Origin: a bacterium
GTDB taxonomy: Bacteria; Armatimonadota; Zipacnadia; Zipacnadales; Zipacnadaceae
Direction of reading: 5' to 3'
Assembly (NCBI GenBank): GCA_030615605.1
Contig: JAUWYY010000012.1
Location: 1-64,000, forward strand
Length of the DNA stretch: 64,000 nt
A program made the translations under genes and the position numbers. The notes under the pieces were generated by a model. The model was given only the letters and a program-made list of their open reading frames with translations. It was not told where the DNA came from and made no database searches. Shown here in pieces: positions 1 to 8,896 of the stretch; within the stretch, counting starts at the first letter, position 1, and each line of letters starts with the position of its first letter.

Positions 1-376
1 TGTAGCGAATCGAGGAGTACCACTTAGACGGGTGTTGGGGAACATTCACCCCCTCCTTTATGCGGGGGCCGCTCCCGCGGCCGGCACCCAGCGCTCCCTC
101 CACCTCCACCAGGCGACCGCGACTGTTATGATGCAAGGGCCCCAACTTCTCGGGACGCCTCGGGGGCAGCGAGATCCCTTCGGGCAGCTCCTCGGGAAAG
201 TCTTCCCTTGTTGGACAAATCAAGGCATTTGTCTCCAGAGGCGGAGGGCGTGACGCTTCCTCTGCGTGCGCTACATTCCTCATCGGCAGCCTCTGTTCCT
301 CTGAAGTGCTGAGCCACAGAACTGCCGACACGACCAGTACACCACAGAGAACTGACAACACCATAATCTTGGTCAC
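1..376 (-). CDS. Membrane-anchored hypothetical protein, 3' end cut by window edge
   Basis: This frame is absent from the ORF track because it starts with GTG and runs off the window. A strong Shine-Dalgarno (AAGGAGGT, about 384-391) sits 7-8 bases upstream of GTG at 376, and the frame stays open for about 125 codons to base 2. The protein starts VTKIMVLSVLCGVLVVSAV, a single hydrophobic segment that looks like a signal anchor, and continues with a Pro- and Arg-rich region (SRPPPLETN, SLPPRRPEK). I do not recognise a family. It lies 18 bases downstream of the stop of the fibronectin-like remnant on the same strand, so the two may once have been co-transcribed. The RBS and uninterrupted frame make it likely real; function is unknown. 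Confidence 0.6.
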   Translation of the reverse strand, partial: MTKIMVLSVLCGVLVVSAVLWLSTSEEQRLPMRNVAHAEEASRPPPLETNALICPTREDFPEELPEGISLPPRRPEKLGPLHHNSRGRLVEVEGALGAGRGSGPRIKEGVNVPQHPSKWYSSIRY

Positions 377-394
377 TATCTCGACCTCCTTTTC

Positions 395-840
395 TTACGG
401 TTGAGTTGCAAATTGCTCTTCACCAGACCACTTGCCGCTGCTCTCGACCCGGTAGTAATGGGTAGTATCGGAATCCAAGCCAACCATCTCTATTTTGCGG
501 CTCACCATCGACGGAAAGATGTCATCCTCCGCGGAGTGATTTGCATAATCGTCAGGGGCACCCCCGGCATGGGATGTAGTATGCCAGTGAAGCTTGAAAG
601 TGCCAGCGGCTCTGCAGGCCCTATATCTGACGGTCGGCTATGAATAAATGGCCCGTCCGCTATTTGCAGAACCAGTCTGAGCATACCCATCCAACTAAGC
701 TCGATGGCCATCAAACTCTGCCAGGAATGGCTGCGATTCGCTGAGGTTGTCGCCGACAGTTGGCCTGTGCGATTCGGCACACCAGCAGCGACTTGCCATC
801 AGCAACTCTTCAGCGTCACCCCGACTCCGCTTTGCCCACC
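395..840 (-). pseudogene. Fibronectin type III-like domain remnant (frameshifted)
   Basis: A minus-strand frame ending in TAA at 395-397 reads GLDSDTTHYYRVESSGKWSG, which matches the last two strands of a fibronectin-III or phosphatase-N-type beta-sandwich (GL..T.YYYRV.S.). Upstream the frame is open to a TAG at 638-640, preceded by TVRYRACRAAGTFKLHWHTT. The expected preceding strand (LQIADGPFIHSR) is in another frame, so one indel near 640 seems to separate them. No start codon with an RBS was found. It lies between the M14 peptidase, whose stop is at 880, and the GTG gene at 376, all on the same strand. I infer a degraded C-terminal domain of a secreted protein; the 5' limit is approximate. 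Confidence 0.35.
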
Positions 841-879
841 AGCCCAGCGCTACCGCGGCCGACGTTCCCTGGGCCGTGG

Positions 880-2016
880 CTACATATGATGCAGAAGTGT
901 GTGCATACCTTTCTTGAATACATCTACAGAGTCCCTTGTTGCCCTGTACGGCCCTGCCGTTCCTGCGTTCATCTCATAGAAGATGGCGGGTATGCCCAGA
1001 CGCTTGGCCAACTGATAGCACATAGTACTTTTGGGATGAGTGCTACCCGTAGTACCAGAGGATGAAAGCCCGGTCGTCTCTAGGCGCATTGTGTCACACA
1101 GGGCCTGGTAAAGCCGCGCCTGATCGGGATCCTGGAAGAGGTCTCTAGGCACCTCGTGCCACCCATCGTAGGGATGTTCGCTGGATTCACGCCAGCCCTT
1201 GTAGCAGTGAATGTTCATCCACAGCGCAATTCCCTGTTCGGTCGCTTTTCGCCAGAGCAGCTTGTTCTCGTGGGCTTCAGGCTCCGATGCGTCGGGATCA
1301 TCGCGAAAGGCTAACCACATATTATGGCCCTCGGCGTTAAAGGCGTTACGCCCTGCCACATTTCCATCGGGGTTGACTAAGGGTATTACCTCGACCAGCA
1401 ACTCCTCTCTTAGGGTAGCGGCATCTGGCAACAGAGATGTGATGAAGTCAGCGATGCCACGCATCCCCCAGATGCCGGAGGTTTCGGTGGGATGCTGGCC
1501 GGCAATGCATAGTACCTGGGGCTTGCCTGGCGTCCCCGCACGGATGCCCAGGATGTCGCGGCCTTGCACAGATTTACCCAGGGTGAACAGTTCACAGCGG
1601 TCGTTACGCTCATCAGCTAAGTGCTGCACAAATTCACAGGTTTCGCTATAGGGCGCGGGCCAAAGATTGGTCACCCTGACAGTCTGGTTCTCCGCCAGGA
1701 GTATGTGAATCACAATGTGGTCGCCATGATACTCTACTTGCTGTTGCTCCAATGGCTTATAGTGGGGCGCGCCCGAGGACTGAATCCAGATGGTGGTTGG
1801 AAAATTGGCTATGAACCCCTGGGGATCATTGATGACCGGGTCGTGCCACACCTCGACAGTAGCGTGAGTCTGCGGACCATCATTCTTGATGTCGAAGCAG
1901 AAATAGTAGCACCAGACCGGCTCGTCACCAACTACTTCTAGGCGATAGCGGTTATCCTCGATATGTTGCACGTTCTTGGCGTTGCCACATTCAAAGTCGC
2001 TTGTGATCGTTATCAT
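880..2016 (-). CDS. M14 family zinc carboxypeptidase, cytosolic carboxypeptidase-like
   Basis: A predicted metallo-carboxypeptidase that removes C-terminal residues from peptides. The zinc ligand motif HPTE (in GQHPTETSG), the substrate-binding NPDG..AGRN stretch, the third zinc ligand in MNIHCYKGW and the catalytic Glu in FYEMNAG are all present in order. The first ~130 residues (TSDFECGN..., then VWCYYFCFDIKN) resemble the beta-sandwich that precedes the catalytic domain in the CCP/AGBL (M14D) subfamily. The ORF track extends to a TTG at 2109, but ATG at 2016 has GGGAGAG about 8 bases upstream and begins at the usual ITITSDF point of the family, so I prefer it. No signal peptide is visible, so it is probably cytoplasmic. 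It stands alone, with transposase debris upstream. Confidence 0.8.
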   Translation of the reverse strand: MITITSDFECGNAKNVQHIEDNRYRLEVVGDEPVWCYYFCFDIKNDGPQTHATVEVWHDPVINDPQGFIANFPTTIWIQSSGAPHYKPLEQQQVEYHGDHIVIHILLAENQTVRVTNLWPAPYSETCEFVQHLADERNDRCELFTLGKSVQGRDILGIRAGTPGKPQVLCIAGQHPTETSGIWGMRGIADFITSLLPDAATLREELLVEVIPLVNPDGNVAGRNAFNAEGHNMWLAFRDDPDASEPEAHENKLLWRKATEQGIALWMNIHCYKGWRESSEHPYDGWHEVPRDLFQDPDQARLYQALCDTMRLETTGLSSSGTTGSTHPKSTMCYQLAKRLGIPAIFYEMNAGTAGPYRATRDSVDVFKKGMHTLLHHM

Positions 2017-2148
2017 TGTGACTCTCCCATTCTCAATATAGATCCTTAAGGCCTCATACTTCTCTGGATTGTACCGCAGTTCCTCCTCCCGCGTCCCGTT
2101 TATTAACAAGGGCCTAGTGTTGTGTCCGGCTAATAATGGTTCTGTATG

Positions 2149-2300
2149 TCACGCTACCAACGGCTTGCCTGTATAGGTCCAGTTGAATGGTCTCGGCCGG
2201 TTGTCGTTGTAGTCTTTGAAGTAGTACATGATCTGCTGGGGTAACTGTTGCTTGGATTTCCACACACTGCCCTTGGTGGAGACTGGTGTAGAACCCACAT
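2149..2300 (-). pseudogene. IS630-type transposase C-terminal remnant
   Basis: The minus frame ending with TGA at 2149-2151 reads MYYFKDYNDNRPRPFNWTYT then GKPLVA and stop. This matches the C-terminus of IS630/Tc1-like transposases (YN....PF.WTYTGKPL). Only about 50 codons remain, and no catalytic DDE residues or terminal repeats are visible. It is a dead fragment just upstream of the M14 peptidase gene. Confidence 0.5.
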
Positions 2301-2400
2301 TGTTATTATAGCAGCGGAGGGATTTGAAGGCAAGGGCATGTTATGATAGAATGGTGAGTAACAGATGCTGGATTATCATATGGCAACGACGAGGTAGGAT

Positions 2401-2575
2401 ATGCAGGGCGAACACAGCAATCAAAGCAGCTTCTTTGGCATGATCTATGAAGAGTTGATCCCCGCCGACCATCTGCTGTGTAAACTGGCGGCAGCCGTAG
2501 AGCTTAGTTTCGTCTCGGAGACAGTCAGCGACAGTGGGGTTGCTAGCCGAGACCTCGACGTTAATGTGGAGTGCA
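2401..2575 (+). pseudogene. Transposase N-terminal remnant (IS1182/IS5-like)
   Basis: The first ~45 codons of the 2401 ORF, including SSFFGMIYEELIPADHLL and VELSFVSETVSD, match the N-terminus of IS1182-type transposases (..LIP.DHLLRKI...DFSF...). The typical continuation (RPS.DP..L.K) is not present and the rest of the ORF is unlike any transposase, so the element is truncated. With the opposing IS630 fragment 100 bases away, bases 2110-2747 are an insertion-sequence graveyard with no intact gene. Confidence 0.5.
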
Positions 2576-2747
2576 TATCGCGATATACCGAGCACGCGGG
2601 CACTTGCCAAGAATCAACCTGGCTGGTTAGCCACTGGGTCAACACATGCAATCGCAGGCAAAACGCCAGTAGCAGAACGAAGGCAGCGCGGGCTACGACC
2701 CGCCGTGCTGTAACTTGCCAGCTCCGTAATCAAGAGAGGATAGACAA

Positions 2748-3698
2748 ATGACACCACTCTATACGGACTATTTCAAGCTTGGAATCAACCATCACCTGCT
2801 GTTCCCGGCAGTTACCGATGACTGGGATCTGCACGAGCAGACACTGAAACAACTGGCCCAGATGGAGGTTTTTGAGGTATTGGACCTATTATTGCCCCTC
2901 GAGGCCGAACGGCTGGGCCGCGAGGTTGACATCATACAGGCCTCCGGCAAGGAAGTCATTTACAACCCTCCCCTGCTGGGCCTGGAGCCGGGACTGGATC
3001 CGAACAGCACCAATGCGAAGGTTCACGAACGCACTGTCCAGCGTGCCCTAGCCCACTTGGAGGCCGCCCATCGGGCCGGTGCCCGCAAGATGAACATTGC
3101 TAGTGGTCCGGATCCCGGCCCGGCGGAGCGTCCTGCTGCCAAAGCGGGCTTTGTTAAGTTTCTGTACGAACTGGGCAGCGAGGCTGCTGACCGCCAAATG
3201 CTGGTCCTTATCGAGCCCTTTGATCGTTCTATCGGCAAGAACTTTCTGATCGGACCAACCGCCGAGGCGGTCGAGATTGTCGAACGTGTTCATCAAACTG
3301 GCGTGGAGAACGTTGCGTTGATGCTTGACCTGGGTCACGTGCATTTGCTGAACGAAGACATTCATCAGGCCTTCCAACTCTCCGCGCCATACCTGCATCA
3401 CACCCACGTGGGTAGCTGCGTTAAGCGCGATCTGGACAGCGAATTCTATGGCGACACACACCCGCCGCTGGGCCTGGCGGAGGGCGAATGCGATGTGCCG
3501 GAGGTCGTAGAGTTCTTTGAGGCCGCCTTCGCGGTGGGGTACCTGCGCTCAGGTCACCGGGCCACCGTCACCCTGGAGATGCAGCCCTATCCTGGTCTCA
3601 GTGCTGAAGAAAGCATTGATATCTTCCTGGAAAAACTTGAGCAGGCCTGGAGCCTGTACTGGGAACAGGCTGGACCGGCTGAGGATGCGGAGAATTAA
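2748..3698 (+). CDS. Sugar phosphate isomerase/epimerase-like TIM barrel protein
   Basis: A 316-residue member of the xylose isomerase-like / AP endonuclease 2 TIM-barrel superfamily. These enzymes use divalent metal held by Glu, Asp and His to isomerise or epimerise sugars or inositols. Visible candidate ligands are the Glu in LIEPFDRS, the Asp/His pair in MLDLGHVHLL, the His residues in YLHHTHVGS and the late Glu in TLEMQPYPG. ATG at 2748 follows AGAGAGGA at good spacing. No signal peptide. The gene is monocistronic: the 3' neighbour is convergent (glutamate synthase operon on the other strand). The substrate cannot be read from the sequence. Confidence 0.75.
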   Translation: MTPLYTDYFKLGINHHLLFPAVTDDWDLHEQTLKQLAQMEVFEVLDLLLPLEAERLGREVDIIQASGKEVIYNPPLLGLEPGLDPNSTNAKVHERTVQRALAHLEAAHRAGARKMNIASGPDPGPAERPAAKAGFVKFLYELGSEAADRQMLVLIEPFDRSIGKNFLIGPTAEAVEIVERVHQTGVENVALMLDLGHVHLLNEDIHQAFQLSAPYLHHTHVGSCVKRDLDSEFYGDTHPPLGLAEGECDVPEVVEFFEAAFAVGYLRSGHRATVTLEMQPYPGLSAEESIDIFLEKLEQAWSLYWEQAGPAEDAEN

Positions 3699-3764
3699 TG
3701 GTGTAGCTATATCTCGTAGAGAGTGTGGCTTTCCGATTCCTGTGTGAGGGCAAATGCCCGGCGA

Positions 3765-4493
3765 TCAATACACGTACAGGCGGCCGTAGGGTCGGGTACT
3801 GCGTGGGGTCAGCTTCACGAAATCACCCTGACAAAACTGTGCAGGGTCCCGGTCAAATTCTGTGCAATACTCACCCAGTATGCTGCCCAGCGACTGCCAG
3901 TCTGACTCCTCAAGACACTCAAGTCCGACCTCCTGACCCAGTTGATAAGCTTCCACTGTGCCCCGCAGGTAGATCACGCCCCCATGCATGCCGGTCCCGA
4001 TGTAGTCACCGGCGGCAAGCTGGTCGCCAGAGTTGAGATTCAGTACCGCCAGGATGCCGCCGGCCATGTACTCGCCGAGATAATCCTGGGCGGTACCGCC
4101 CACCACTACCACCGGAAAATGATCGTGGTAGGCCTTCATGTGAATTCCGGCGCGGTAGCCCACGCTATCTTGCACGAAGATCTTCCCGCCCCGCTGGGCG
4201 TAGCCGAGAATGTCACCGGCGTGGCCGTGGATCACTATCTTACCTGCATTCATGGTATTGCCCACGCCGTCCTGCGCGTTACCCCTGACGATAATCTCAG
4301 CACCATCCATAAACGCTCCTAGATCGTTGCCGGGCACGCCGTTGATGACGATTCGCCCGCTGCGGAGGCTGGTGCCCAGGTATCGGTGGCCGCAGACATT
4401 TTCCACCACCACCTCATCGGCCCCGTTGTTAAACGCCGCGCGGATCTGCTCGTTAAGCTGCCGGTAGTAGACGCCTGTCGCGTTGATCGTCAT
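3765..4493 (-). CDS. Glutamate synthase GXGXG-domain subunit
   Basis: Last gene of a split glutamate synthase operon. The protein is made of repeated beta-helical turns with GXGXG-like glycines (VCGHRYLGTSL, GVPGNDLGAFM, GHAGDILGYAQRGG, GTAQDYLGEYMAGG), as in the C-terminal domain of the GltB large subunit and in FwdC. In fused enzymes this domain is structural and helps organise the ammonia channel. The track ORF extends to 4586, but ATG at 4493 overlaps the stop of the upstream oxidoreductase as ATGA, the standard coupling arrangement, so it is the likely start, giving 242 residues. It has no catalytic site of its own. Confidence 0.85.
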   Translation of the reverse strand: MTINATGVYYRQLNEQIRAAFNNGADEVVVENVCGHRYLGTSLRSGRIVINGVPGNDLGAFMDGAEIIVRGNAQDGVGNTMNAGKIVIHGHAGDILGYAQRGGKIFVQDSVGYRAGIHMKAYHDHFPVVVVGGTAQDYLGEYMAGGILAVLNLNSGDQLAAGDYIGTGMHGGVIYLRGTVEAYQLGQEVGLECLEESDWQSLGSILGEYCTEFDRDPAQFCQGDFVKLTPRSTRPYGRLYVY

Positions 4494-5779
4494 ACCTCTA
4501 TCCCCATCCCCGATACCAGATGCTTTCTGTACTCGGTGGGCAGGCTGATGACGCCAAAATCCTCGGTGAGCAACAGTTCCTTGCAACTGGCGACATCGAT
4601 TTCCTGTTTGATGAGTCCAGTGAAGATGCCGGCGCGATCAATGTCGCCGACAAAGATAGCTCCCACCACCTTCTCATCGCACAGGACAATCTTCTTGTAG
4701 CTGGGTGCTTCTTCATCCAGAGCGGTCAGCACCTCACAATCCTCATTGTCGGGAGTGGTCATTCCTACCGAGATGGTAGGTAGGCCACAGATGTCCACTG
4801 CATTCATAACGAGCCCGCCGCGGTAAAGCTGGTCGGCTCCCGCCATGTTCTGCCCGGCAACGCATCCCTGACGGTAGGCATTGGGCAGGATGGGGATACA
4901 GCGCCTCTCGTCGCTGAGCAGAGCTGGAGCCTGCGCCACATCACCGGCCGCATACACATCGGCCACCGATGTTTGCATATGGTCATCTACCAGTATGCCC
5001 CAGTCCACTGCGATTGAGGTGTCGGCCACCATCTGTATGTTCGGTCTTACTCCAATGGCGAAGACAACCAGTTGGCAGGATATGTGCTGGCCAGTGTGCA
5101 GAATCGCTTCTTTTACCTGTCGGTCCTCGGTGGCAATCTCAGCGACCGTGTTGTTGCACAGAACCGTCACGCCGGCTTCTTCGAGCATGGTCTGTGCCAG
5201 CTCGGCAGCCGTCTGGTCAAAGGTAGCGCTCAGGATGCGGTCCGCTAACTCGACGACTGTTGTTTGCAGGCCTAGCTCCACCAGAGCTTCGAGCGACTTA
5301 AGCCCAATAAGACCGCCCCCGACCACTACCGCCTGCTGCACGCCTTGCTGGGTAACAAAGTCGCGAATATTGCGAGCATCGTCCCATGTGGTAAAGGTGA
5401 ACACCCCATCAGCGTCACTGCCCGGTATGTCAGGCGGCACGATGGGTTGGCCGCCAGCGGCGATTAGCAGCTTATCGAAAGCGATCCTATGGCCGTCAGC
5501 AGTTTGCACAGTCTGGTTCTGGGGATCGACACTGATTACTTCTTGGCTGAGAATCACGTCGACACGGTTCTGCTCGTAGAAGTCTTCGGGCCGGTAGAAC
5601 ATGTCACCGTCATCCACCTGGCCGCTTAACCAATAAGAGATTAGTGGTCGCGAATAGGTATGGTGCGGTTCTCTGGCAAGGATAGTAATCGGCGTATCGT
5701 CGTCTACCTGCCGGATACCTTCAACCCCGGCGATTGCTGCTACGGAGTTGCCAATTATCAGATACGGATGTCTTTTCAT
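4490..5779 (-). CDS. FAD-dependent NAD(P)H oxidoreductase of glutamate synthase
   Basis: A 429-residue pyridine-nucleotide-disulfide-type flavoprotein. An N-terminal FAD-binding stretch (YLIIGNSVAAIAGVEGI) is followed by a second Rossmann motif for NAD(P)H (VVVGGGLIGLKSLEAL) and the conserved YAAGDVAQ that contacts FAD. There is no redox-active CxxxxC pair, so it belongs with the nitrite-reductase/rubredoxin-reductase-like group. In this operon it most likely feeds electrons from NAD(P)H through the adjacent ferredoxin to the FMN core. ATGA overlaps join it to the genes on both sides (5776-5779 and 4490-4493), so translational coupling is likely. Confidence 0.85.
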   Translation of the reverse strand: MKRHPYLIIGNSVAAIAGVEGIRQVDDDTPITILAREPHHTYSRPLISYWLSGQVDDGDMFYRPEDFYEQNRVDVILSQEVISVDPQNQTVQTADGHRIAFDKLLIAAGGQPIVPPDIPGSDADGVFTFTTWDDARNIRDFVTQQGVQQAVVVGGGLIGLKSLEALVELGLQTTVVELADRILSATFDQTAAELAQTMLEEAGVTVLCNNTVAEIATEDRQVKEAILHTGQHISCQLVVFAIGVRPNIQMVADTSIAVDWGILVDDHMQTSVADVYAAGDVAQAPALLSDERRCIPILPNAYRQGCVAGQNMAGADQLYRGGLVMNAVDICGLPTISVGMTTPDNEDCEVLTALDEEAPSYKKIVLCDEKVVGAIFVGDIDRAGIFTGLIKQEIDVASCKELLLTEDFGVISLPTEYRKHLVSGMGIEV

Positions 5780-6222
5780 CGGACAGCATCATCCTCGTAT
5801 ACCAGTGCTTCGTTGGGGCAGTTGACAACACACACGGGTATCTCTGCCTCCATACATAGATCACACTTGGAAGCCACCTGGTCTTCAGGCCCACGCCTTA
5901 TGGCGGCGACCGGGCAGACCATCACGCACATCCAGCAGCCCACGCAACGGTCCTGGTCGCATATCACTGCCTCAGTCTCCGGATCTCGATACATCGCCCC
6001 GGTCATACAAGCTTCAATACAGGGAGCATCTTCACAGTGACGACACTGCAGCGCAAAAGAGACGTAGCCGGATTCCTCGACATGAATGCCGGGCACTATG
6101 CTCTCGCGCTCCTCCCGAAACGCCTTTATGATCTTCTTGGACTTGGAATGCTGCACCAGGCAGTGTATCTCGCATAGCCGGCAGCCGATACAGTGCTGTT
6201 CATTTATTTTGATTCGCTTCAT
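5776..6222 (-). CDS. 4Fe-4S polyferredoxin subunit of glutamate synthase
   Basis: A 148-residue protein with cysteine motifs of ferredoxin type: CIGCRLCEIHC, CRHCEDAPCIEAC, CVGCWMCVMVCP and CDLC...CVVNCP, enough for up to four [4Fe-4S] clusters, as in DMSO-reductase/HycB-type electron-transfer subunits. It is placed between the FMN core and the FAD oxidoreductase, so it probably carries electrons between them. GGAGAATAG lies upstream of ATG at 6222; the gap to the upstream gene is 4 bases and it overlaps the next gene by ATGA. Confidence 0.85.
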   Translation of the reverse strand: MKRIKINEQHCIGCRLCEIHCLVQHSKSKKIIKAFREERESIVPGIHVEESGYVSFALQCRHCEDAPCIEACMTGAMYRDPETEAVICDQDRCVGCWMCVMVCPVAAIRRGPEDQVASKCDLCMEAEIPVCVVNCPNEALVYEDDAVR

Positions 6223-6226
6223 GAGA

Positions 6227-7762
6227 CTATTCTCCGGCCGCCTTAATGCCGAGAATCTGCAGTTCGCGGTTGGTCAGGCCCAGACCCCGCAGATGCTCAC
6301 GGTTCCCCCGCAGACTCTCCACAGCGTTGATGCCCATTCCTCCCATTAGTTCTTTGATCTCCAGTGCCCAGCTTTCCAGCAAGCTGACCAGCCGGCGCGT
6401 CGCGATATTCGGATTCAGTCGCTTGGTGAGATAGGGATCCTGAGTAGCTATCCCCCAGTTACACTTGCCGGTATAGCACTTCTGGCATAGGTGGCAGCCC
6501 ATCGCTACCAGGGCGGCGGTGCCAATGTTGACGGCGTCAGCGCCCAGTGCAATTGCCTTGGCCACATCAGCGCTGCAACGGATTCCACCGGAAGCAATCA
6601 GGGAGGCCTGATGGCGGATGCCTTCCTCGCGCAGGCGCGAGTCAACTGCCGCCAGTGCGAACTCGATGGGTATACCCACATTGTTGCGAACCATAGTGGG
6701 TGCAGCCCCGGTCCCTCCGCGGTATCCATCAATAACCAGCACATCAGCTCCTGCCCGCACGCACCCACTGGCGATGGCTGATACATTATGAACCGCGGCT
6801 ATCTTGACAAGAATCGGCTTCGAATAGCAGACGGCCTCCTTGATGGCATAGATGAGTTGGCGTAGGTCCTCAATCGAATAGATATCGTGGTGGGGAGCGG
6901 GGGAGAGGGCGTCGGTGCCTTCGGGAATCATCCTGGTGGCGGAAATCGCCGCGTCTACCTTTTCCCCGGGCAGATGTCCACCGATCCCGGGCTTAGCGCC
7001 CTGGCCAATCTTTATCTCCACCGCCGCCCCTGTATTCAAGTAATCCGAGTCAACGCCGAATCGCCCGGAGGCAACTTGAACAATCATGTGGTCGGCATAT
7101 TCACGCAGGTCCTTATGCAGGCCGCCTTCGCCAGTGTTGGCGAAGGTTCCCACTTGCTGGGCAGCTTGCGCCAAAGCCACAGAAGCGTTGTAGCTTATCG
7201 AGCCATATGACATCGCCGCGAACATGACTGGCACTTGTAGCTGGAGCTGTGGCTCCAGTTGGGTGGTCATACGCGGTTGTCCCGCAATCCTCTCGAACTG
7301 GACCGAATCGGGCTTCCGCCCTATGTAGGTCAGCAGCTCCATCGGCTCACGCAGTGGATCAATGGAGGGGTTAGTCACCTGACTGGCGTTGAGTAGCATG
7401 CGGTCCCAGTACATAGGCTGGTCCTGATCGTTGCCCATTCCAGTTAGTAGGACCCCACCGATATCGGCTTGCTTATAGAGATTACGCAGGGTGGAAGCCG
7501 TCCATACCGCGTTTGGGCGAAATTCCAAAGGAAACGGTCGAATTGATATTGCATCAGTGGGGCACAGGGTCGCACAACGATGGCAGCTAACACAGTTGGT
7601 ACTGTCGCTGTACACGACCTCTTCTTCCTCGTCGTATTCGTGCACATCATTAGCGCACTGGCGCACACACACGCCACATTGGATGCACTTCTCCGGATCT
7701 CGCTCGATCCTGAACTCCGGTTCAACCAGCCACTTGCGCAACTGCACTATCCTCTGCTCCAT
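6227..7762 (-). CDS. Glutamate synthase large subunit, FMN and Fe-S core
   Basis: This 511-residue protein is the synthase core that converts 2-oxoglutarate plus ammonia to glutamate on FMN. An N-terminal ferredoxin domain (CIQCGVCVRQC, CVSCHRCATLCP) precedes the FMN-binding barrel: SYGSISYNASVALAQAA, GQGAKPGIGGHLPG, SPAPHHDIYSIEDL, VIDGYRGGTGAAP. The 3Fe-4S region is present as CHLCQKC..GKCNWGIATQDP. The length and domain order match the archaeal/Thermotoga-style split GltB rather than the 1,500-residue proteobacterial enzyme. The ATG lies inside the 3' end of the glutaminase gene (41-base overlap), with only a weak RBS, so translation is probably coupled. Confidence 0.9.
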   Translation of the reverse strand: MEQRIVQLRKWLVEPEFRIERDPEKCIQCGVCVRQCANDVHEYDEEEEVVYSDSTNCVSCHRCATLCPTDAISIRPFPLEFRPNAVWTASTLRNLYKQADIGGVLLTGMGNDQDQPMYWDRMLLNASQVTNPSIDPLREPMELLTYIGRKPDSVQFERIAGQPRMTTQLEPQLQLQVPVMFAAMSYGSISYNASVALAQAAQQVGTFANTGEGGLHKDLREYADHMIVQVASGRFGVDSDYLNTGAAVEIKIGQGAKPGIGGHLPGEKVDAAISATRMIPEGTDALSPAPHHDIYSIEDLRQLIYAIKEAVCYSKPILVKIAAVHNVSAIASGCVRAGADVLVIDGYRGGTGAAPTMVRNNVGIPIEFALAAVDSRLREEGIRHQASLIASGGIRCSADVAKAIALGADAVNIGTAALVAMGCHLCQKCYTGKCNWGIATQDPYLTKRLNPNIATRRLVSLLESWALEIKELMGGMGINAVESLRGNREHLRGLGLTNRELQILGIKAAGE

Positions 7763-8843
7763 TCTTCAATTTGCCGACAATAGGAACACCGCCCTGGGCA
7801 TGCCACGTCACATCCGGCTTAGGGCATATTTCGGTGATGGCTGCCTCTTCGCTGGCTATGTATAGTCTGTCCTCGTGGCGCGCGGCCACCATCGGACGGA
7901 GTTTGATGCGATCATTGAAGCCGATCATACCTGTGCTGTGGCCTACCACGACCGAAAACGGCCCATTTAGCAGCGCTCCCCCGTAGACGGTGCGGATGGT
8001 GCGGGCTAACTCGCGCTGCTCCGGCGCCATGCGCTCAATTTCTGCCCAGAACGGTGGCGCCATTGCCATGCAGGCAACCTCCAGGGGCAAGTCGTGTTTT
8101 CGCAGCAGCAAATCGAAGATGTAGGCTATCACTTCTGTGTCGGTCTGTAGAGTGCAGTAGTATCCGAAATTGGCCAGATAGCGTCGATTTATGCCATAAG
8201 AGGATATCTCGCCGTTGTGCACCACCGACCACTCCAGCAAGCCGAAGGGGTGAGCGCCTCCCCACCAGCCGGTAGTGTTAGTGGGGTAGCGACCGTGCGC
8301 TATCCAGATGTAAGCGTCGTACTCATCAACTCTGAAAAACTGCCCGATATCCTCAGGGTAGCCTACTCCCTTGAAGATGCCCATGTTCTTCCCGCTGGAA
8401 AAGACAAAACCACCTGATACGTCGGTGTTAATGGTCATAACGATGTTAGCCATTATGTCATCTTCGCTAAGATCGTAGTACCTTTCCAGTTGTTCGGGCT
8501 TCACCGTCACGAAGTATCTATGCAACAGCGGGCGCTGCTTGATGACGTGCAGAGGATGGGTGGGAATAGGCTCGGCTTCGTGGATGAGGCAGTTCTGCTG
8601 GATTATCTGCTCGGTCGTCTGCTGATCCTGCCCCGACTCGTACATCACGTGCAGCGCATAGTGGTCTTTGTGTTGCGGATATATCCCGTAGGCGGCATAG
8701 CCGCCCCCCAGACCGTTGGCGCGCTCGCGCATGTTGGCGATTGAACGCATGACTAGCTCGCCGCTGAATAGCTCGCCGTTTTCCGCCATGATACCGGAGA
8801 TGGCGCAACCGCCTATATCTTTTCCTCGGTCCCGTCTGTTCAT
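7722..8843 (-). CDS. Glutamate synthase glutaminase (class II amidotransferase) subunit
   Basis: First gene of the operon. A class II (Ntn) glutamine amidotransferase that would release ammonia for the synthase core. GGCAISGIM supplies the nucleophilic Cys, which in this family becomes N-terminal after removal of a short propeptide. Downstream HGRYPTNT and HNGEISSYG are the conserved glutamine-site and oxyanion motifs. The ORF track opens at 8951, but the perfect -35 box at 8919-8924 puts transcription near 8890. The start at 8843 (MNRRDRGKDIGGC) fits that promoter and the usual propeptide length. The homologous module in fused GltB is its N-terminal 400 residues. Confidence 0.85.
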   Translation of the reverse strand: MNRRDRGKDIGGCAISGIMAENGELFSGELVMRSIANMRERANGLGGGYAAYGIYPQHKDHYALHVMYESGQDQQTTEQIIQQNCLIHEAEPIPTHPLHVIKQRPLLHRYFVTVKPEQLERYYDLSEDDIMANIVMTINTDVSGGFVFSSGKNMGIFKGVGYPEDIGQFFRVDEYDAYIWIAHGRYPTNTTGWWGGAHPFGLLEWSVVHNGEISSYGINRRYLANFGYYCTLQTDTEVIAYIFDLLLRKHDLPLEVACMAMAPPFWAEIERMAPEQRELARTIRTVYGGALLNGPFSVVVGHSTGMIGFNDRIKLRPMVAARHEDRLYIASEEAAITEICPKPDVTWHAQGGVPIVGKLKNGAEDSAVAQVAG

Positions 8844-8896
8844 CGATTTACCAGGTGGGCCGCCGCAGGACGGCGTGTTCATAACGTGAGACTCAT

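Noticed and set aside
760-1065. 101-codon plus ORF
   Set aside because: Antisense to the M14 peptidase C-terminus, including its catalytic Glu segment.
4881-5579. 232-codon plus ORF
   Set aside because: Antisense to the FAD oxidoreductase, whose motifs are unambiguous.
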